Assembly (NCBI GenBank): GCA_045617625.1
Contig: JAZLJA010000037.1
Span: 34,115-98,114 of the forward strand
DNA: 64,000 nucleotides
Source: Firm-04 sp045617625
GTDB taxonomy: Bacteria; Bacillota; Clostridia; Oscillospirales; Ruminococcaceae
Direction of reading: 5' to 3'
Translations under genes and position numbers: made by a program
Shown here: piece after piece, positions 45,989 to 55,247 of the stretch
How the letters are laid out: each line of letters begins with the position of its first letter
Position numbering within the stretch: the first letter of the stretch is position 1
The notes under the pieces: model-generated
What the model saw: the letters and a program-made list of their open reading frames with translations, nothing else
What the model was told of the DNA's origin: nothing
The model's database searches: none

Positions 45989-47335
45989 TTATTTTCCAAC
46001 ACAAAACTTGGAGAAAACTCCGTTTACGACATCCTCGGAGACATTCTCTCCATCCAGCGAATAGAGCGCATTTGCAGCAATCTCGAGAAAATGATATACC
46101 ATATCAAGCTCAGCTTGTGCGCACAAATCCGAAACCGCGGATGAAATCGCCTGCTGTGCTTCAAGAAGCAGCGCATGCTGACGTTCATTGACAACGGATA
46201 GATCAGCATTTGTGGCAGGAACAGGAAAAACTTCGCGCAAAGCATCGCAAAGCTGCTGCTCGCCCTCGCACGACTTCGCCGCGCACACCGCAACGGGTAC
46301 ACCAATTTCAGGCGGTTCTGTCGGCGATAAATCGCACTTATTCCAGAGCAAAATCGTCTTCTTCTCTCGATAGCGCTGAAGAATTGCCTTATCCTCATCG
46401 GTCAAACCGACCGCCGCATCTACGACATAAAGGAGCAAGTCAGCATCTTCAACCTCGGAAAAAGCAGCCTCAATACCGATGGATTCGATTGGATTATTCG
46501 ATTCGCGGATGCCTGCGGTATCTGCCAGCAACAGCGTATATTCGCCAAAGCGAACCTGCTCAGTGACAACATCGCGCGTTGTACCTGCAATATCGGTAAC
46601 AATGCTGCGGCGTGAACCCGCAAGCCAATTCATCACCGATGATTTGCCTGCGTTCGGCAATCCAAGCAAAACGGTGCGGATTCCCTCACGGAAAACTTTG
46701 CCGTTTTGATAACTTCGGAGAAGTTCAGTCAGAGACGCGGAAATCTCTGAAAGTGATGAAATAAGCGTATCTTCTTGCAATTCGGGTGGTTCTTCTTCGG
46801 CATCATCCATCCAGTATGCAAACGCTGACAACAACTCCGTGATTTGCTCCGAACAGGCTTTCATGCGTTGGGAAAGCCTTCCGCTGCGGACATAATTTGC
46901 TTGTTTCAGCGCGATTTCACTGTCGGCGGCAATGACGTCCATCACAGCCTCCGCCTGCGAAAGTGAGAGTTTCCCGTTCAGATACGCACGTTTTGTGAAC
47001 TCGCCCGCGCCTGCCGGTTTTGCACCCAATCGAAAAAGAAGCGACAAAATTCGACGGCAAAGAAACACTCCGCCGTGACATGTGATTTCAACGACATCCT
47101 CGCCCGTGTAGCTGTGCGGGGCACGAAAGACCGTCAGCACCACATCATCGAGCAGTATTTTGTCATCATGCACCGTCCCGTAGGCACAAGTATATCCACG
47201 CATTTCCGACACTTTTCGTCCGTTTGCAGATGTGAACATTTGTTCTGCGATGTGGAGGGAATCCTCGCCCGAAATGCGAATCATGCCGATGCCGCCCGAC
47301 GCATTGGGAGTTGAAATTGCCGCAACCGTTTCCAT
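45989..47335 (-). CDS. mnmE: tRNA modification GTPase MnmE
   Basis: A 448-residue GTPase, partner of MnmG. N-terminal tetrahydrofolate-binding domain (AISTPNASGGIGMIRISG, YTGEDVVEITCHGG), helical domain, and an inserted G domain with GLPNAGKSSVMNWL, DIAGTTRDV, DTAGIRES and NKCD. The family C-terminus is CIGK; here FCVGK, keeping the Cys. ATG 47335 is 5 bases from GGAGG. It precedes mnmG with parS sites between. Confidence 0.95.
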   Translation of the reverse strand: METVAAISTPNASGGIGMIRISGEDSLHIAEQMFTSANGRKVSEMRGYTCAYGTVHDDKILLDDVVLTVFRAPHSYTGEDVVEITCHGGVFLCRRILSLLFRLGAKPAGAGEFTKRAYLNGKLSLSQAEAVMDVIAADSEIALKQANYVRSGRLSQRMKACSEQITELLSAFAYWMDDAEEEPPELQEDTLISSLSEISASLTELLRSYQNGKVFREGIRTVLLGLPNAGKSSVMNWLAGSRRSIVTDIAGTTRDVVTEQVRFGEYTLLLADTAGIRESNNPIESIGIEAAFSEVEDADLLLYVVDAAVGLTDEDKAILQRYREKKTILLWNKCDLSPTEPPEIGVPVAVCAAKSCEGEQQLCDALREVFPVPATNADLSVVNERQHALLLEAQQAISSAVSDLCAQAELDMVYHFLEIAANALYSLDGENVSEDVVNGVFSKFCVGK

Positions 47336-47393
47336 ATGTGCCTCCAATCACGAAAAAGGGCGACAAAACTGCCGCCCTTCGTGCTAAATCAAA

Positions 47394-48407
47394 TTAATCA
47401 ATTTCGATCTTGCCGTAAACGCCTGCATTCAGCGAATCTTCCGGCTTCGGACGCTTGTAATCCTTCTCGAAGCTGGTGGAAAGATCAAGCTTTCTCGGGC
47501 CCTCACCCGACTTACGCTCACCGCGGTTGCCGCTGCGATTTCCGCGATTGCCGCGGTCGCCGTGTTCTCCGCGCTCGCCGCTGCGGTCACGATAACCGCC
47601 CTTGCCGCGGCGGTCGCCGCCCTTTGCAGCCTGCGGATTATCATTTGTGATGATGACCTTTCTGTTCGGCTCCTCGCCTGATGAATGAGAGCTGACGCCC
47701 TCGATCGAAGTGACGGTGGAATGAATGATGCGGCGTTCATAAGGATTCATCGGCTCCAGCGCGACGCTTCTGCCTGTGCGAAGCACGCTCTTGCAGATAC
47801 GCTGTGCCAATTCCTGCAAAGCTTTCTTGCGCTTCTCACGATAGCCACAGGTATCAAGCGAAATACGGAAATATTCACGATCGCCGCGGTTTGCCACCAT
47901 CGAGGTGAGATATTGCAGCGCATCAAGGGTCTCGCCGCGTCTGCCGATCAAAGCACCGGCGTCATCGCCCACGAGTTCCATTTCAACGCCGTTTTCGCCG
48001 ATCTGTGCTTCCACCTTGACATCGGGATACAGCTTTGCAAGCACTTTTTCGAGATACTCCGCGCCGAGCTGCATTTTCTCGAGCCCAACGGCAGGGTCGA
48101 TCTCAGAGACGGATTCAGCGGGGGCATCCTCCGTGACAGCCTCTGCGATCTCTGCAACATCAGTATCTGCGAGAATTTCGTCAACTGCTTCGACTGCTTC
48201 TTTGGCAGCCTCGGCAAAAGTATCCTGCTTCGGGGTATATTCGGCACGAACCTTAAATTCGTCATTTTTCTTTCCAAACAATCCGAAGAAGCCCGATTTC
48301 GGCTCCTCCAGCACGGTAAATGCAATTTCGGAAATCGGCGCACCGAACGCATCGGCAGCCATCTGCTTAGCCGCTTCGAGGGTTGCGGCAGAAAATTCCT
48401 GTGTCAT
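47394..48407 (-). CDS. jag: RNA-binding protein Jag/KhpB with RG-rich tail
   Basis: A 337-residue protein: Jag-N domain (about 1-52; KSGFFGLFGKK), an acidic Ala/Glu linker (about 60-105), KH domain with GDDAGALIGRRGETLDAL, and R3H domain (GYREKRKKALQELAQR). In relatives it forms a pair with KhpA that binds RNA and affects cell division. An unusual Arg/Gly-rich tail (about 255-310; RGKGGYRDRSGERGEHGDRG) follows, like eukaryotic RGG segments. The ribosome site before ATG 48407 is weak (TTAGGATT). Confidence 0.9.
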   Translation of the reverse strand: MTQEFSAATLEAAKQMAADAFGAPISEIAFTVLEEPKSGFFGLFGKKNDEFKVRAEYTPKQDTFAEAAKEAVEAVDEILADTDVAEIAEAVTEDAPAESVSEIDPAVGLEKMQLGAEYLEKVLAKLYPDVKVEAQIGENGVEMELVGDDAGALIGRRGETLDALQYLTSMVANRGDREYFRISLDTCGYREKRKKALQELAQRICKSVLRTGRSVALEPMNPYERRIIHSTVTSIEGVSSHSSGEEPNRKVIITNDNPQAAKGGDRRGKGGYRDRSGERGEHGDRGNRGNRSGNRGERKSGEGPRKLDLSTSFEKDYKRPKPEDSLNAGVYGKIEID

Positions 48408-48503
48408 AATCCTAATCTACGAATGCCGTCCCGATTACGGACGGATCATTCTTTCTCCTTTCAAGCAGATTTTCAAAGTAAATACATAAGTTTTACGGTA
48501 AGA

Positions 48504-49646
48504 TCAATCGAGTTCGTCAGGTTCATAGGTTTCATCCGCGGCATATTCCTCGCCGTATTTGAGGGCTGCTCTGCGTCTTGCGGCTTCGATCAGCTTGCGG
48601 TCATATTCGGCGCGTTCCTTGCGGGACATTCCGTCGTCGCCGTCCGCATACTGTGTGCGGTTGCCGTTTGTCTGTGTCTGTTCGTAAGCCATCTGCTGCG
48701 ACATATCCATCATGCGCTGCATCCATGTCGGGCCCTTTGCAAGCTGCTTTTCCTTTTCCTTTTCGTTGATGACCTTGACGCGCGCAGGATTCAGATACGC
48801 ATAAAGCCCGAGCGTCAGCAGAATCGAGGACAGGGAGTTGATGAGCCAGTAGAAGTTCAGACCTGCGGGGGCTTTGAAACCGATCCAGAGTGTCATGAGC
48901 GGCATCAGATAGAGCATGATGTTCATGCTGCCCATGCTTTGTGCAGATTCGGGATCTTGTTTTTTGAGGTGTCGCTGCTGGATCACGGTAAATGCAATCT
49001 GAAGAACGAACGAAATGATCGGCAGCGATGCAAGCAGAACGGCATTCAGTGTCCAGCCGCCTTCGGGTTTCATGGTGGGTTGTCCGCCCAGATCAAAGCC
49101 GAGGAAGGTATAGCGGAATGCATTGACCTTCTCGACGAAGCCGTTGCCGATCTTCGAGAAGATCTCCGGATTGGATTTCGCATACTTGAGGATCAGCAGT
49201 TCAGGACGGGCATTGATGTACTTTTCGGTGATGCCGCTGGTTTCGAGCCACGCTTTCAGTGCCTCGGTCGCGGGTGCGACATCCTCTTTCAGTTTGAGGA
49301 TATACGTCAGCGGGCAAACAACCACCTGATACACACCCATGAGAATGAACATGGTGATAAAGCCGCTCAAGCATCCCTGGCTGATATTGATGCCTTCCTC
49401 CTGAAACAGTTTGTTCTGTTCCTCCTGCATTTTCTGAGGATTGTTCGCATAGGACTTGCGGATCTTTGCAAGCTTGGGACTCAGTAATCCGCGGCGTGCG
49501 GAATTGACCTGCTGTTTATAGGTGCTGGGGATGGTGCAGGCTTTGACCAGCAGCGTGAAAATCAAAATCGCCATGCCGTAGCTGTTGACGACATTGTAGA
49601 TCAGGCGCATAATCCAGCCAAGCGGAATTGCAATCAAATTGAACAA
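48504..49646 (-). CDS. yidC: membrane protein insertase YidC/Oxa1
   Basis: A 380-residue insertase for membrane proteins with or without SecYEG. The Oxa1 core has MRLIYNVVNSYGMAILIFTL, a Lys/Arg-rich loop (SARRGLLSPKLAKIRKSY, with the ARRG Arg), and later helices ending PAGLNFYWLINSLSSILLTL. An extra segment lies between helices at about 130-195. No lipobox is present. It starts with TTG at 49646, 8 bases from GGAGG. A charged tail follows the last helix. Confidence 0.92.
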   Translation of the reverse strand: MFNLIAIPLGWIMRLIYNVVNSYGMAILIFTLLVKACTIPSTYKQQVNSARRGLLSPKLAKIRKSYANNPQKMQEEQNKLFQEEGINISQGCLSGFITMFILMGVYQVVVCPLTYILKLKEDVAPATEALKAWLETSGITEKYINARPELLILKYAKSNPEIFSKIGNGFVEKVNAFRYTFLGFDLGGQPTMKPEGGWTLNAVLLASLPIISFVLQIAFTVIQQRHLKKQDPESAQSMGSMNIMLYLMPLMTLWIGFKAPAGLNFYWLINSLSSILLTLGLYAYLNPARVKVINEKEKEKQLAKGPTWMQRMMDMSQQMAYEQTQTNGNRTQYADGDDGMSRKERAEYDRKLIEAARRRAALKYGEEYAADETYEPDELD

Positions 49647-49661
49647 TGCGGGTTCCTCCGT

Positions 49662-50039
49662 TCAGATGCGGGTATTGTCATGTTTCCTATGAATTGATGT
49701 CGGATAACCCAAATGCCAGCAGATACGGGGGGAAAGACGAAATCCGAGTTTGCGTGCCAAGCCCTCCGCACCCTGATCATAAGGGTCAGGCGGGCAGCCG
49801 CCGCGATGTCGTCCGAGCAAATCAAACTTCTCGGGCACGGGATCCCAGCCGCCGTCAGAAAACGGATTGCAGCGCAGAATACGAAGTGTCCCGAGCCAGA
49901 TGCCGCGAATGCTGCCGAATCGTTTGACCGCCTCCAGCGCATAATGCGAGCAGGACGGACGATAGCGGCACACAGGCGGAAACAGCGGCGATATAAACCG
50001 CTGATAGCATCGAATCAGCCCGATGATGATGTATCGCAT
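49662..50039 (-). CDS. yidD: membrane protein insertion efficiency factor YidD
   Basis: The first 70 residues are standard YidD: GLIRCYQRFISPLFPPVCRY, PSCSHYALEAVKRFG and RILRCNPFSDGGWDPVP. The 125-residue product continues for about 55 residues beyond the usual end (KFDLLGRHRGG onward, ending HRKHDNTRI), a tail of no recognised type. It overlaps rnpA by 25 bases and is followed by yidC after 15 bases. Confidence 0.9.
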   Translation of the reverse strand: MRYIIIGLIRCYQRFISPLFPPVCRYRPSCSHYALEAVKRFGSIRGIWLGTLRILRCNPFSDGGWDPVPEKFDLLGRHRGGCPPDPYDQGAEGLARKLGFRLSPRICWHLGYPTSIHRKHDNTRI

Positions 50040-50455
50040 GATTTTTTGGGTTTGTTCGGTTTGCCTGCGGATCTGCTGTGCGGCGGGCGGTTCTGCGACT
50101 CACACGGAATAGAGCCGCTGCTGACGCCCACGAGGTGCTTGATACCCCGTTTTACGAGCATTTCCGTCAAAACCAAAGAGGATTCATCAGGCAGGGTATG
50201 CCGCGCAACAAACACGATATCCAAACCGATCGGCATATCGCATTCGCAGGCGGAATAAGCGGCACGGATGATTCGTTTTGCGCGGTTTCGTTTCACGGCA
50301 CAGCCGACCTTTTTGCCTGCTGTGATGCCGAGACGGTTGTAGGAGAGTCCGTTTGGCATTGCATAGAGCAGTGCAGAACCCAGCGAACAGAACGCTCCGC
50401 GCTGATAAAGGCGCAAGAAGTCCTTATTCTGGTTGAGCCTCAATGTAAAAACCAC
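50015..50455 (-). CDS. rnpA: ribonuclease P protein component
   Basis: Protein subunit of RNase P, which matures tRNA 5-prime ends. The 146-residue protein has LNQNKDFLRLYQRG, NRLGITAGKKVGCAVKRNRAKRIIRAAY with the family RNR motif, and DIVFVARHTL. A Ser/Pro/Lys-rich tail (about 112-146) is longer than usual and overlaps yidD. GTG at 50455 is 9 bases from AAAGGAG. Confidence 0.93.
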   Translation of the reverse strand: MVFTLRLNQNKDFLRLYQRGAFCSLGSALLYAMPNGLSYNRLGITAGKKVGCAVKRNRAKRIIRAAYSACECDMPIGLDIVFVARHTLPDESSLVLTEMLVKRGIKHLVGVSSGSIPCESQNRPPHSRSAGKPNKPKKSCDTSSSG

Positions 50456-50525
50456 ACAGATTCACTCCTTTCATGCTATTAGAAAAGGGCAGCAATGATT
50501 TTTTGCTGCCCTTATCCTGCATGAA

Positions 50526-50660
50526 TCAATAGGTCAGTCTTGCTCTGCCCTTTGCACGGCGGCGAGCCAGAACCTTACGGCCATTGGCGGTTGCCATACG
50601 CTTCATAAAGCCATGCTCCTTCTTACGGTGCAGCTTCTTGGGCTGGTACGTTCTCTTCAT
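50526..50660 (-). CDS. rpmH: 50S ribosomal protein L34
   Basis: A 44-residue basic protein beginning MKRTYQPKKLHRKKEHGF and containing GRKVLARRRAKGRARLT, typical of L34. AAAGGAG precedes the ATG. It is the first gene of the rpmH-rnpA-yidD-yidC-jag-mnmE-mnmG-rsmG block. In many Firmicutes dnaA and oriC lie directly upstream; here a CPBP protease gene is divergent instead. Confidence 0.97.
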   Translation of the reverse strand: MKRTYQPKKLHRKKEHGFMKRMATANGRKVLARRRAKGRARLTY

Positions 50661-50773
50661 TGCAAAGTCACTCCTTTTCTTTTGTATCGAGCTGACTGCG
50701 CTTGCAGAACAGCAAAATTACAGAAATTCGGGGCATCACACTGTCGAAGATACAGAATGCCCTGCAAGCACCT

Positions 50774-50802
50774 ATTATACAGGAAATAACGCAAAAAGTC
50801 AA
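50774..50802 (-). promoter_or_regulatory. promoter of the rpmH operon
   Basis: On the minus strand TTGACT, 17 bases, TATAAT, with about 110 bases of leader before rpmH. Confidence 0.85.
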
Positions 50803-50916
50803 GCCGCAGCCATGCGATTTGTGCAATATAGTATATTTTTCATTCCTGCAAAATCCTGTTATGGCTACTTTGTATCCATTGTTTCCGATTGCCTCCAAAA
50901 AGCGATGATAAAACAG

Positions 50917-50945
50917 TTGACAATTCATCGTATTTGCGTTATAAT
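50917..50945 (+). promoter_or_regulatory. promoter of the second CPBP gene
   Basis: Perfect TTGACA and TATAAT, 17-base spacer. No TTATCCACA-type DnaA boxes were seen between this promoter and the rpmH promoter. Confidence 0.88.
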
Positions 50946-51016
50946 GGGTGATATGATACAAACCAAACTGCTTGGTCAAATCATAAAATCATTGATTGAT
51001 AAGGAAGGTAAAAAAA

Positions 51017-51925
51017 ATGCACGTATCCACATCCGCACAGGAATCCGTCCCAAAAGCGTCCAAGCGATTCAAACACCCGCTTCTCGGCGGCATTGTCTGG
51101 ACAATCCTTGGTTATGTCCTCTCCAATCTGCTCGGTCTCGTCGTCGTTCTGTTTCTCGGGATCATATCGGCCGCTGTCGGCATGAACGATGCCGACAGTG
51201 ACGCCTTCGCAACCACCTATGGTGCTTTTGCCATCGCAATCGGCGCACTTCTCGTGCTGTATTGCTTCCATTCCAGATATAAGAAAGACGGGCTGCACAA
51301 TTTTATCACATCCGGAAACATCGCACTTGCTGCTCTGCTGATTATTCCCGGAATCCTCTACAGCCTCTCGAGTTTGTTGAACGCAAGCATCGCACCGACG
51401 CTGCAATCCATTGCAATTTCAGCACAAGCGGGCATTACGGAAGAAATCGCGTTCCGTGCTCTGCCAATCGCCTTCATGATGCGTGCCTATAAATTCGACG
51501 AGAAGAAAATCCCCGTGGCTGTTCTGATATCCTCCGCTGCTTTCGGGCTCTTTCATCTTAGTAATCTCCTTGCAGGTGCGCCGCCGATTGCCACAACCGT
51601 GCAGGTGCTGAATGCCTTCGCCATCGGTGTTTTCTTCGGCGCAGTCTACGCCCGCACAGGCAATATCCTGTTCTGCCTGCTCAACCACACCCTTCACGAC
51701 ATCTTTGCACTGATGGATGAAGCCGCCGTTGAGCAAAACGGTCTCATGAAAGAGATGGAACTTAACATCGCAGTCGTGTTCGCCTTCGTTGTCTGGGCAG
51801 TGCTCATCGCAATCGGTCTTTATTATATTCGCAAAGCAAAGCGCGGTGAGATTTCAACACGCTGGAAGAAAATCTGGAGTTATACAGAACCCGCAGAGAA
51901 CGCGGAAGTTCCGGCGGAAATATAA
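51017..51925 (+). CDS. CPBP family intramembrane metalloprotease
   Basis: A 302-residue protein with eight or so helices. GITEEIAFRALPIAF carries EExxxR, AAFGLFHLSNLL the first His, and LLNHTLHDIFAL the second. The function in bacteria is unsettled (immunity or membrane-protein processing). It is monocistronic, with promoter and terminator. ATG 51017 follows AAGGAAGG; an in-frame start 7 codons earlier lacks a site. Confidence 0.85.
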   Translation: MHVSTSAQESVPKASKRFKHPLLGGIVWTILGYVLSNLLGLVVVLFLGIISAAVGMNDADSDAFATTYGAFAIAIGALLVLYCFHSRYKKDGLHNFITSGNIALAALLIIPGILYSLSSLLNASIAPTLQSIAISAQAGITEEIAFRALPIAFMMRAYKFDEKKIPVAVLISSAAFGLFHLSNLLAGAPPIATTVQVLNAFAIGVFFGAVYARTGNILFCLLNHTLHDIFALMDEAAVEQNGLMKEMELNIAVVFAFVVWAVLIAIGLYYIRKAKRGEISTRWKKIWSYTEPAENAEVPAEI

Positions 51926-51957
51926 TATACATAATATAATGTATCCCTCATGACGGA

Positions 51958-51989
51958 CGGGAAGGCATCAGACTGCCTTCCCGTTTTTT
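51958..51989 (+). terminator. terminator of the second CPBP gene
   Basis: A 10-bp perfect stem (CGGGAAGGCA with TGCCTTCCCG) followed by six T residues. Confidence 0.92.
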
Positions 51990-52010
51990 CATCTCCCATG
52001 CGATTTTGCA

Positions 52011-52039
52011 TTGACAATATTCCAATATTATGGTATAAT
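52011..52039 (+). promoter_or_regulatory. promoter of purB
   Basis: Perfect TTGACA and TATAAT, 17-base spacer, about 53 bases before the start. Confidence 0.88.
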
Positions 52040-52092
52040 GACTTAAATATGCGTTTTCGCATAAATCCAAATTTCGGAAAGGAATCTTTTCC

Positions 52093-53535
52093 ATGAGCCA
52101 GAATAATCTCAATTCCTACGAAAGTCCGTTCTGCACACGCTATGCAAGCAAAGAAATGCAGTATATTTTCTCTGCGGACAAAAAGTTCACCACTTGGCGC
52201 AGACTGTGGGTCGCACTTGCCCGCGCCGAACACGAACTCGGTCTGAACGTCACCGCAGAGCAGGTGGCGGAACTGGAAGCACATATCACCGATATCGACT
52301 ATGCGGCAGCAGAAGCCGAAGAACGCCGCCGCCGCCACGATGTCATGTCGCATGTCTACGCCTACGGTCTTGCCTGCCCCAATGCAAAGGGCATCATCCA
52401 TCTGGGCGCAACATCCTGCTATGTCGGTGACAACACCGATGTCATCATCACCCGCGATGCCCTGAAACTGATTCGCGGCAAGCTGGTGCGCGTGATTGCC
52501 AACCTCGCAAAATTCGCCGAGGAATGGAAATCACTGCCCTGCCTTGCTTATACCCACTGCCAGCCCGCACAGCTGACGACTGTCGGCAAGCGTGCGACCC
52601 TGTGGATGAACGAACTGCTCATGGATCTGCAGGAGATCGACACCCGCATCGAACGCTTGCAGCTGCTCGGTTCCAAGGGTACCACCGGCACACAGGCATC
52701 CTTTATGGAACTGTTCCACGGCGACGGCGCAAAAGTCCGCGAACTGGAGCGCAAGATCGCAGTGGAAATGGATTTCGCCCCCGATGCCGTCGTGCCTGTT
52801 TCCGGTCAGACCTACTCGCGCAAGGTGGATGCAATGGTACTGAACGCTTTGTCGGGCATTGCACAGTCCGCGATGAAATTCGCCAACGACCTGCGCCTGC
52901 TCCAGTCGTTCAAAGAGATGGAGGAACCGTTTGAAAAAGACCAGATCGGTTCTTCAGCAATGGCTTATAAGCGCAATCCCATGCGTTCCGAGCGCATCTG
53001 CGCCCTCGCAAGATATCTCATCACCGACACCCTGAACCCTGCATTCACCGCAGGCACACAGTGGTTCGAGCGTACCCTCGATGACAGTGCAAACAAGCGC
53101 ATCGCCGTGGCTGAGGGCTTCCTCGCCGCAGATGCGATCCTGAACATCATGATGAACGTCACGGGCGGCATGGTGGTTTATCCCGCCGTGATCCGTCAGC
53201 GCGTGATGAACGAGCTGCCCTTTATGGCAACCGAAAACGTCATTATGGATGCAGTGGAGCGCGGCGGCGACCGTCAGGAACTTCACGAGCATATCCGTCG
53301 GCATTCGATGACGGCAGGCGCAGAAGTCAAGGAAAAAGGCTTGAAAAATGACCTCTGCGAGCGCATCGTTGCTGACCCGATCTTCGGCACGACCGAAGAA
53401 GAACTCTCCGCAAAGCTTGACCCCGCAAATTATGTCGGCAGAAGCATCGAGCAAGTGGAAGAATTCCTCCGCGAATGCGTCGCGCCCGTGCTGAAAGACG
53501 CCGATCTCGCAAACGATGTGGAACTAACCGTCTGA
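52093..53535 (+). CDS. purB: adenylosuccinate lyase
   Basis: Cleaves SAICAR and adenylosuccinate in purine synthesis. The 480-residue protein has the superfamily features RRRHDVMSHVYAYG, HLGATSCYVGDNTD, AYTHCQPAQLTTVGKR and the signature GSSAMAYKRNPMRSERIC on the flexible loop with the catalytic Ser. Single gene with its own promoter; guaB for the GMP branch is elsewhere in this window. Confidence 0.95.
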   Translation: MSQNNLNSYESPFCTRYASKEMQYIFSADKKFTTWRRLWVALARAEHELGLNVTAEQVAELEAHITDIDYAAAEAEERRRRHDVMSHVYAYGLACPNAKGIIHLGATSCYVGDNTDVIITRDALKLIRGKLVRVIANLAKFAEEWKSLPCLAYTHCQPAQLTTVGKRATLWMNELLMDLQEIDTRIERLQLLGSKGTTGTQASFMELFHGDGAKVRELERKIAVEMDFAPDAVVPVSGQTYSRKVDAMVLNALSGIAQSAMKFANDLRLLQSFKEMEEPFEKDQIGSSAMAYKRNPMRSERICALARYLITDTLNPAFTAGTQWFERTLDDSANKRIAVAEGFLAADAILNIMMNVTGGMVVYPAVIRQRVMNELPFMATENVIMDAVERGGDRQELHEHIRRHSMTAGAEVKEKGLKNDLCERIVADPIFGTTEEELSAKLDPANYVGRSIEQVEEFLRECVAPVLKDADLANDVELTV

Positions 53536-53661
53536 GCAGCGCGTCTGCCAAGAAAGGAAAGAGCGAGGGAAACATTTGTCATGGAACGCGAAAAGCGCAA
53601 ACGGCATTCCGCACACTTTTCCGACCTCAAATCCCCCATGATGAAAATTATGCGAAATCAC

Positions 53662-53690
53662 TTGACATTTTCGGCGAAATGCTCTATAAT
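53662..53690 (+). promoter_or_regulatory. promoter of secD-secF
   Basis: Perfect TTGACA and TATAAT, 17-base spacer. Confidence 0.88.
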
Positions 53691-53771
53691 AAAATGTATG
53701 TGTCGGCGGATGGCATATTTCTGCCCTTTTGCAGAAGATCACCCGCTGAATAAAAGCAGGGAGGTTCCATT

Positions 53772-55247
53772 GTGAAGAATAAGAAACCCGTATTTTTCAT
53801 CGTATTCTTTCTGATCATCGCGTTTGCGGCTTCCACCGTATTCGGCGTGAAGAATCAGTACGGTGACCTGACCACGACCTATATCAACGGCGTGAAAGAC
53901 ATTCGTCTCGGCATTGATATTCAGGGCGGCGTGGACGTCACGTTTGCGCCCGCGGATGACAGCATCGACGCTGACCAGCATCAGCTTGAATCCGTGCAGG
54001 AGGTCATGAAGACCCGACTCATCAGTCTGGGCATCAACGACTACGAATCCTACATCGACGAATCCAACGACAAAGTCATCGTGCGTTTCCCGTGGCAGAG
54101 CGGCGAAGAAAACTTCGACCCCGAAGCGGCTGTCGCTGAACTTGGCGAAACTGCAAAGCTTCAGTTCCGCAAAGGCTATGACTACGACGAAGAAGTGGCG
54201 GATGACGGCACCGTGACCATCATCCCCAAGGGCGATGTCATCCTCGAAGGCACCGATGTGGAAGATGCTTACGCTTACTACACCTTCGATTCCAACGGAC
54301 AGATCAACACCAATGAATACTGCGTCAACCTTGTGCTGAAGGATGACGGCGACAACAGCGGCAAAGACAGATTCTTTGAAGCAACCACCGCCGCTTACGG
54401 TCAGGATTCCGCTTACCTCGACACCAAGGGTTCCGGCTCTCGTTACGTGATCTCCATCTGGATGGACAACAACTGCATTTCCTATCCGCAGGTCAACGGC
54501 GCCATTGATGACGGCTCCGCACAGATCACCGGCTCTTTCGATTATGACGGTGCAAAGGCTCTCGCCGACAAGATCAACGGCGGCGCACTGCCCTTCAACC
54601 TCAAAACCGAGACCTTCAAAACCATCTCCCCGTCTATGGGTACCGGAGCACTGCAGATCATGGTGACCGCAGGCATCATCTCCCTGATCCTCATTATGAT
54701 CTACATGATCGTGCTTTATCGCCTGCCCGGCTTTGTGGCAAGCATCGCACTGATCGGTCAGGTTGCCGGCACGCTGGCAGTCATTTCCGGCTGGTTCGGA
54801 TTCTATAACTCCAACACGCTCACCATCCCCGGCATCGCAGGTATCATTCTTGCAATCGGTATGGGCGTTGACTGTAACATCATCACCGGCGAACGTATCA
54901 AGGAAGAACTCAACACCGGCAAGAGTCTGGAAGCGGCACTCAAATCCGCTTACCACCGTTCCTTCACCTCCATCCTCGACGGCAACATGACCATTATCAT
55001 CGTCGCCATCATCCTGATGGGTGCATTCGGTGTGTCGTCCAGCTTCTTCTCCAAGATTCTCCACTGGCTGTTCTTCATGTTCGGCGTGTCCACAGAAGGT
55101 ACGATCTATTCCTTCGGCTTCACACTGCTGACCGGTGTTATCTTCAACTTCATCATGGGCGTTCTGGCTTCCCGTTTGATGCTTACCTCCCTTTCCAAGT
55201 TCAAATGCTTCCAGAACAGAAAGCTTTACGGAGGTGCTGAGAAATGA
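53772..55247 (+). CDS. secD: protein translocase subunit SecD
   Basis: A 491-residue RND-type protein that uses the proton gradient to help SecYEG export. One N-terminal helix (about 6-25), DIRLGIDIQGGVDVTF, a periplasmic P1 domain with RFPWQ, then helices 2-6 with LPFNLKTETFKTISPSMG, GIILAIGMGVDCNIITGERIKEE and FTSILDGNMT. Start GTG at 53772, 7 bases from GGAGG. Its stop overlaps secF as ATGA. Confidence 0.94.
   Translation: MKNKKPVFFIVFFLIIAFAASTVFGVKNQYGDLTTTYINGVKDIRLGIDIQGGVDVTFAPADDSIDADQHQLESVQEVMKTRLISLGINDYESYIDESNDKVIVRFPWQSGEENFDPEAAVAELGETAKLQFRKGYDYDEEVADDGTVTIIPKGDVILEGTDVEDAYAYYTFDSNGQINTNEYCVNLVLKDDGDNSGKDRFFEATTAAYGQDSAYLDTKGSGSRYVISIWMDNNCISYPQVNGAIDDGSAQITGSFDYDGAKALADKINGGALPFNLKTETFKTISPSMGTGALQIMVTAGIISLILIMIYMIVLYRLPGFVASIALIGQVAGTLAVISGWFGFYNSNTLTIPGIAGIILAIGMGVDCNIITGERIKEELNTGKSLEAALKSAYHRSFTSILDGNMTIIIVAIILMGAFGVSSSFFSKILHWLFFMFGVSTEGTIYSFGFTLLTGVIFNFIMGVLASRLMLTSLSKFKCFQNRKLYGGAEK

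Noticed and set aside
47685..49487. 600-codon plus-strand frame across jag and yidC
   Set aside because: Both genes underneath are certain and in a conserved order.
50661..51016. oriC next to rpmH
   Set aside because: No DnaA-box cluster or dnaA gene was seen; only two divergent promoters.
53581..53775. 64-codon ORF before secD
   Set aside because: No ribosome site, it crosses the secD promoter and overlaps the secD start.
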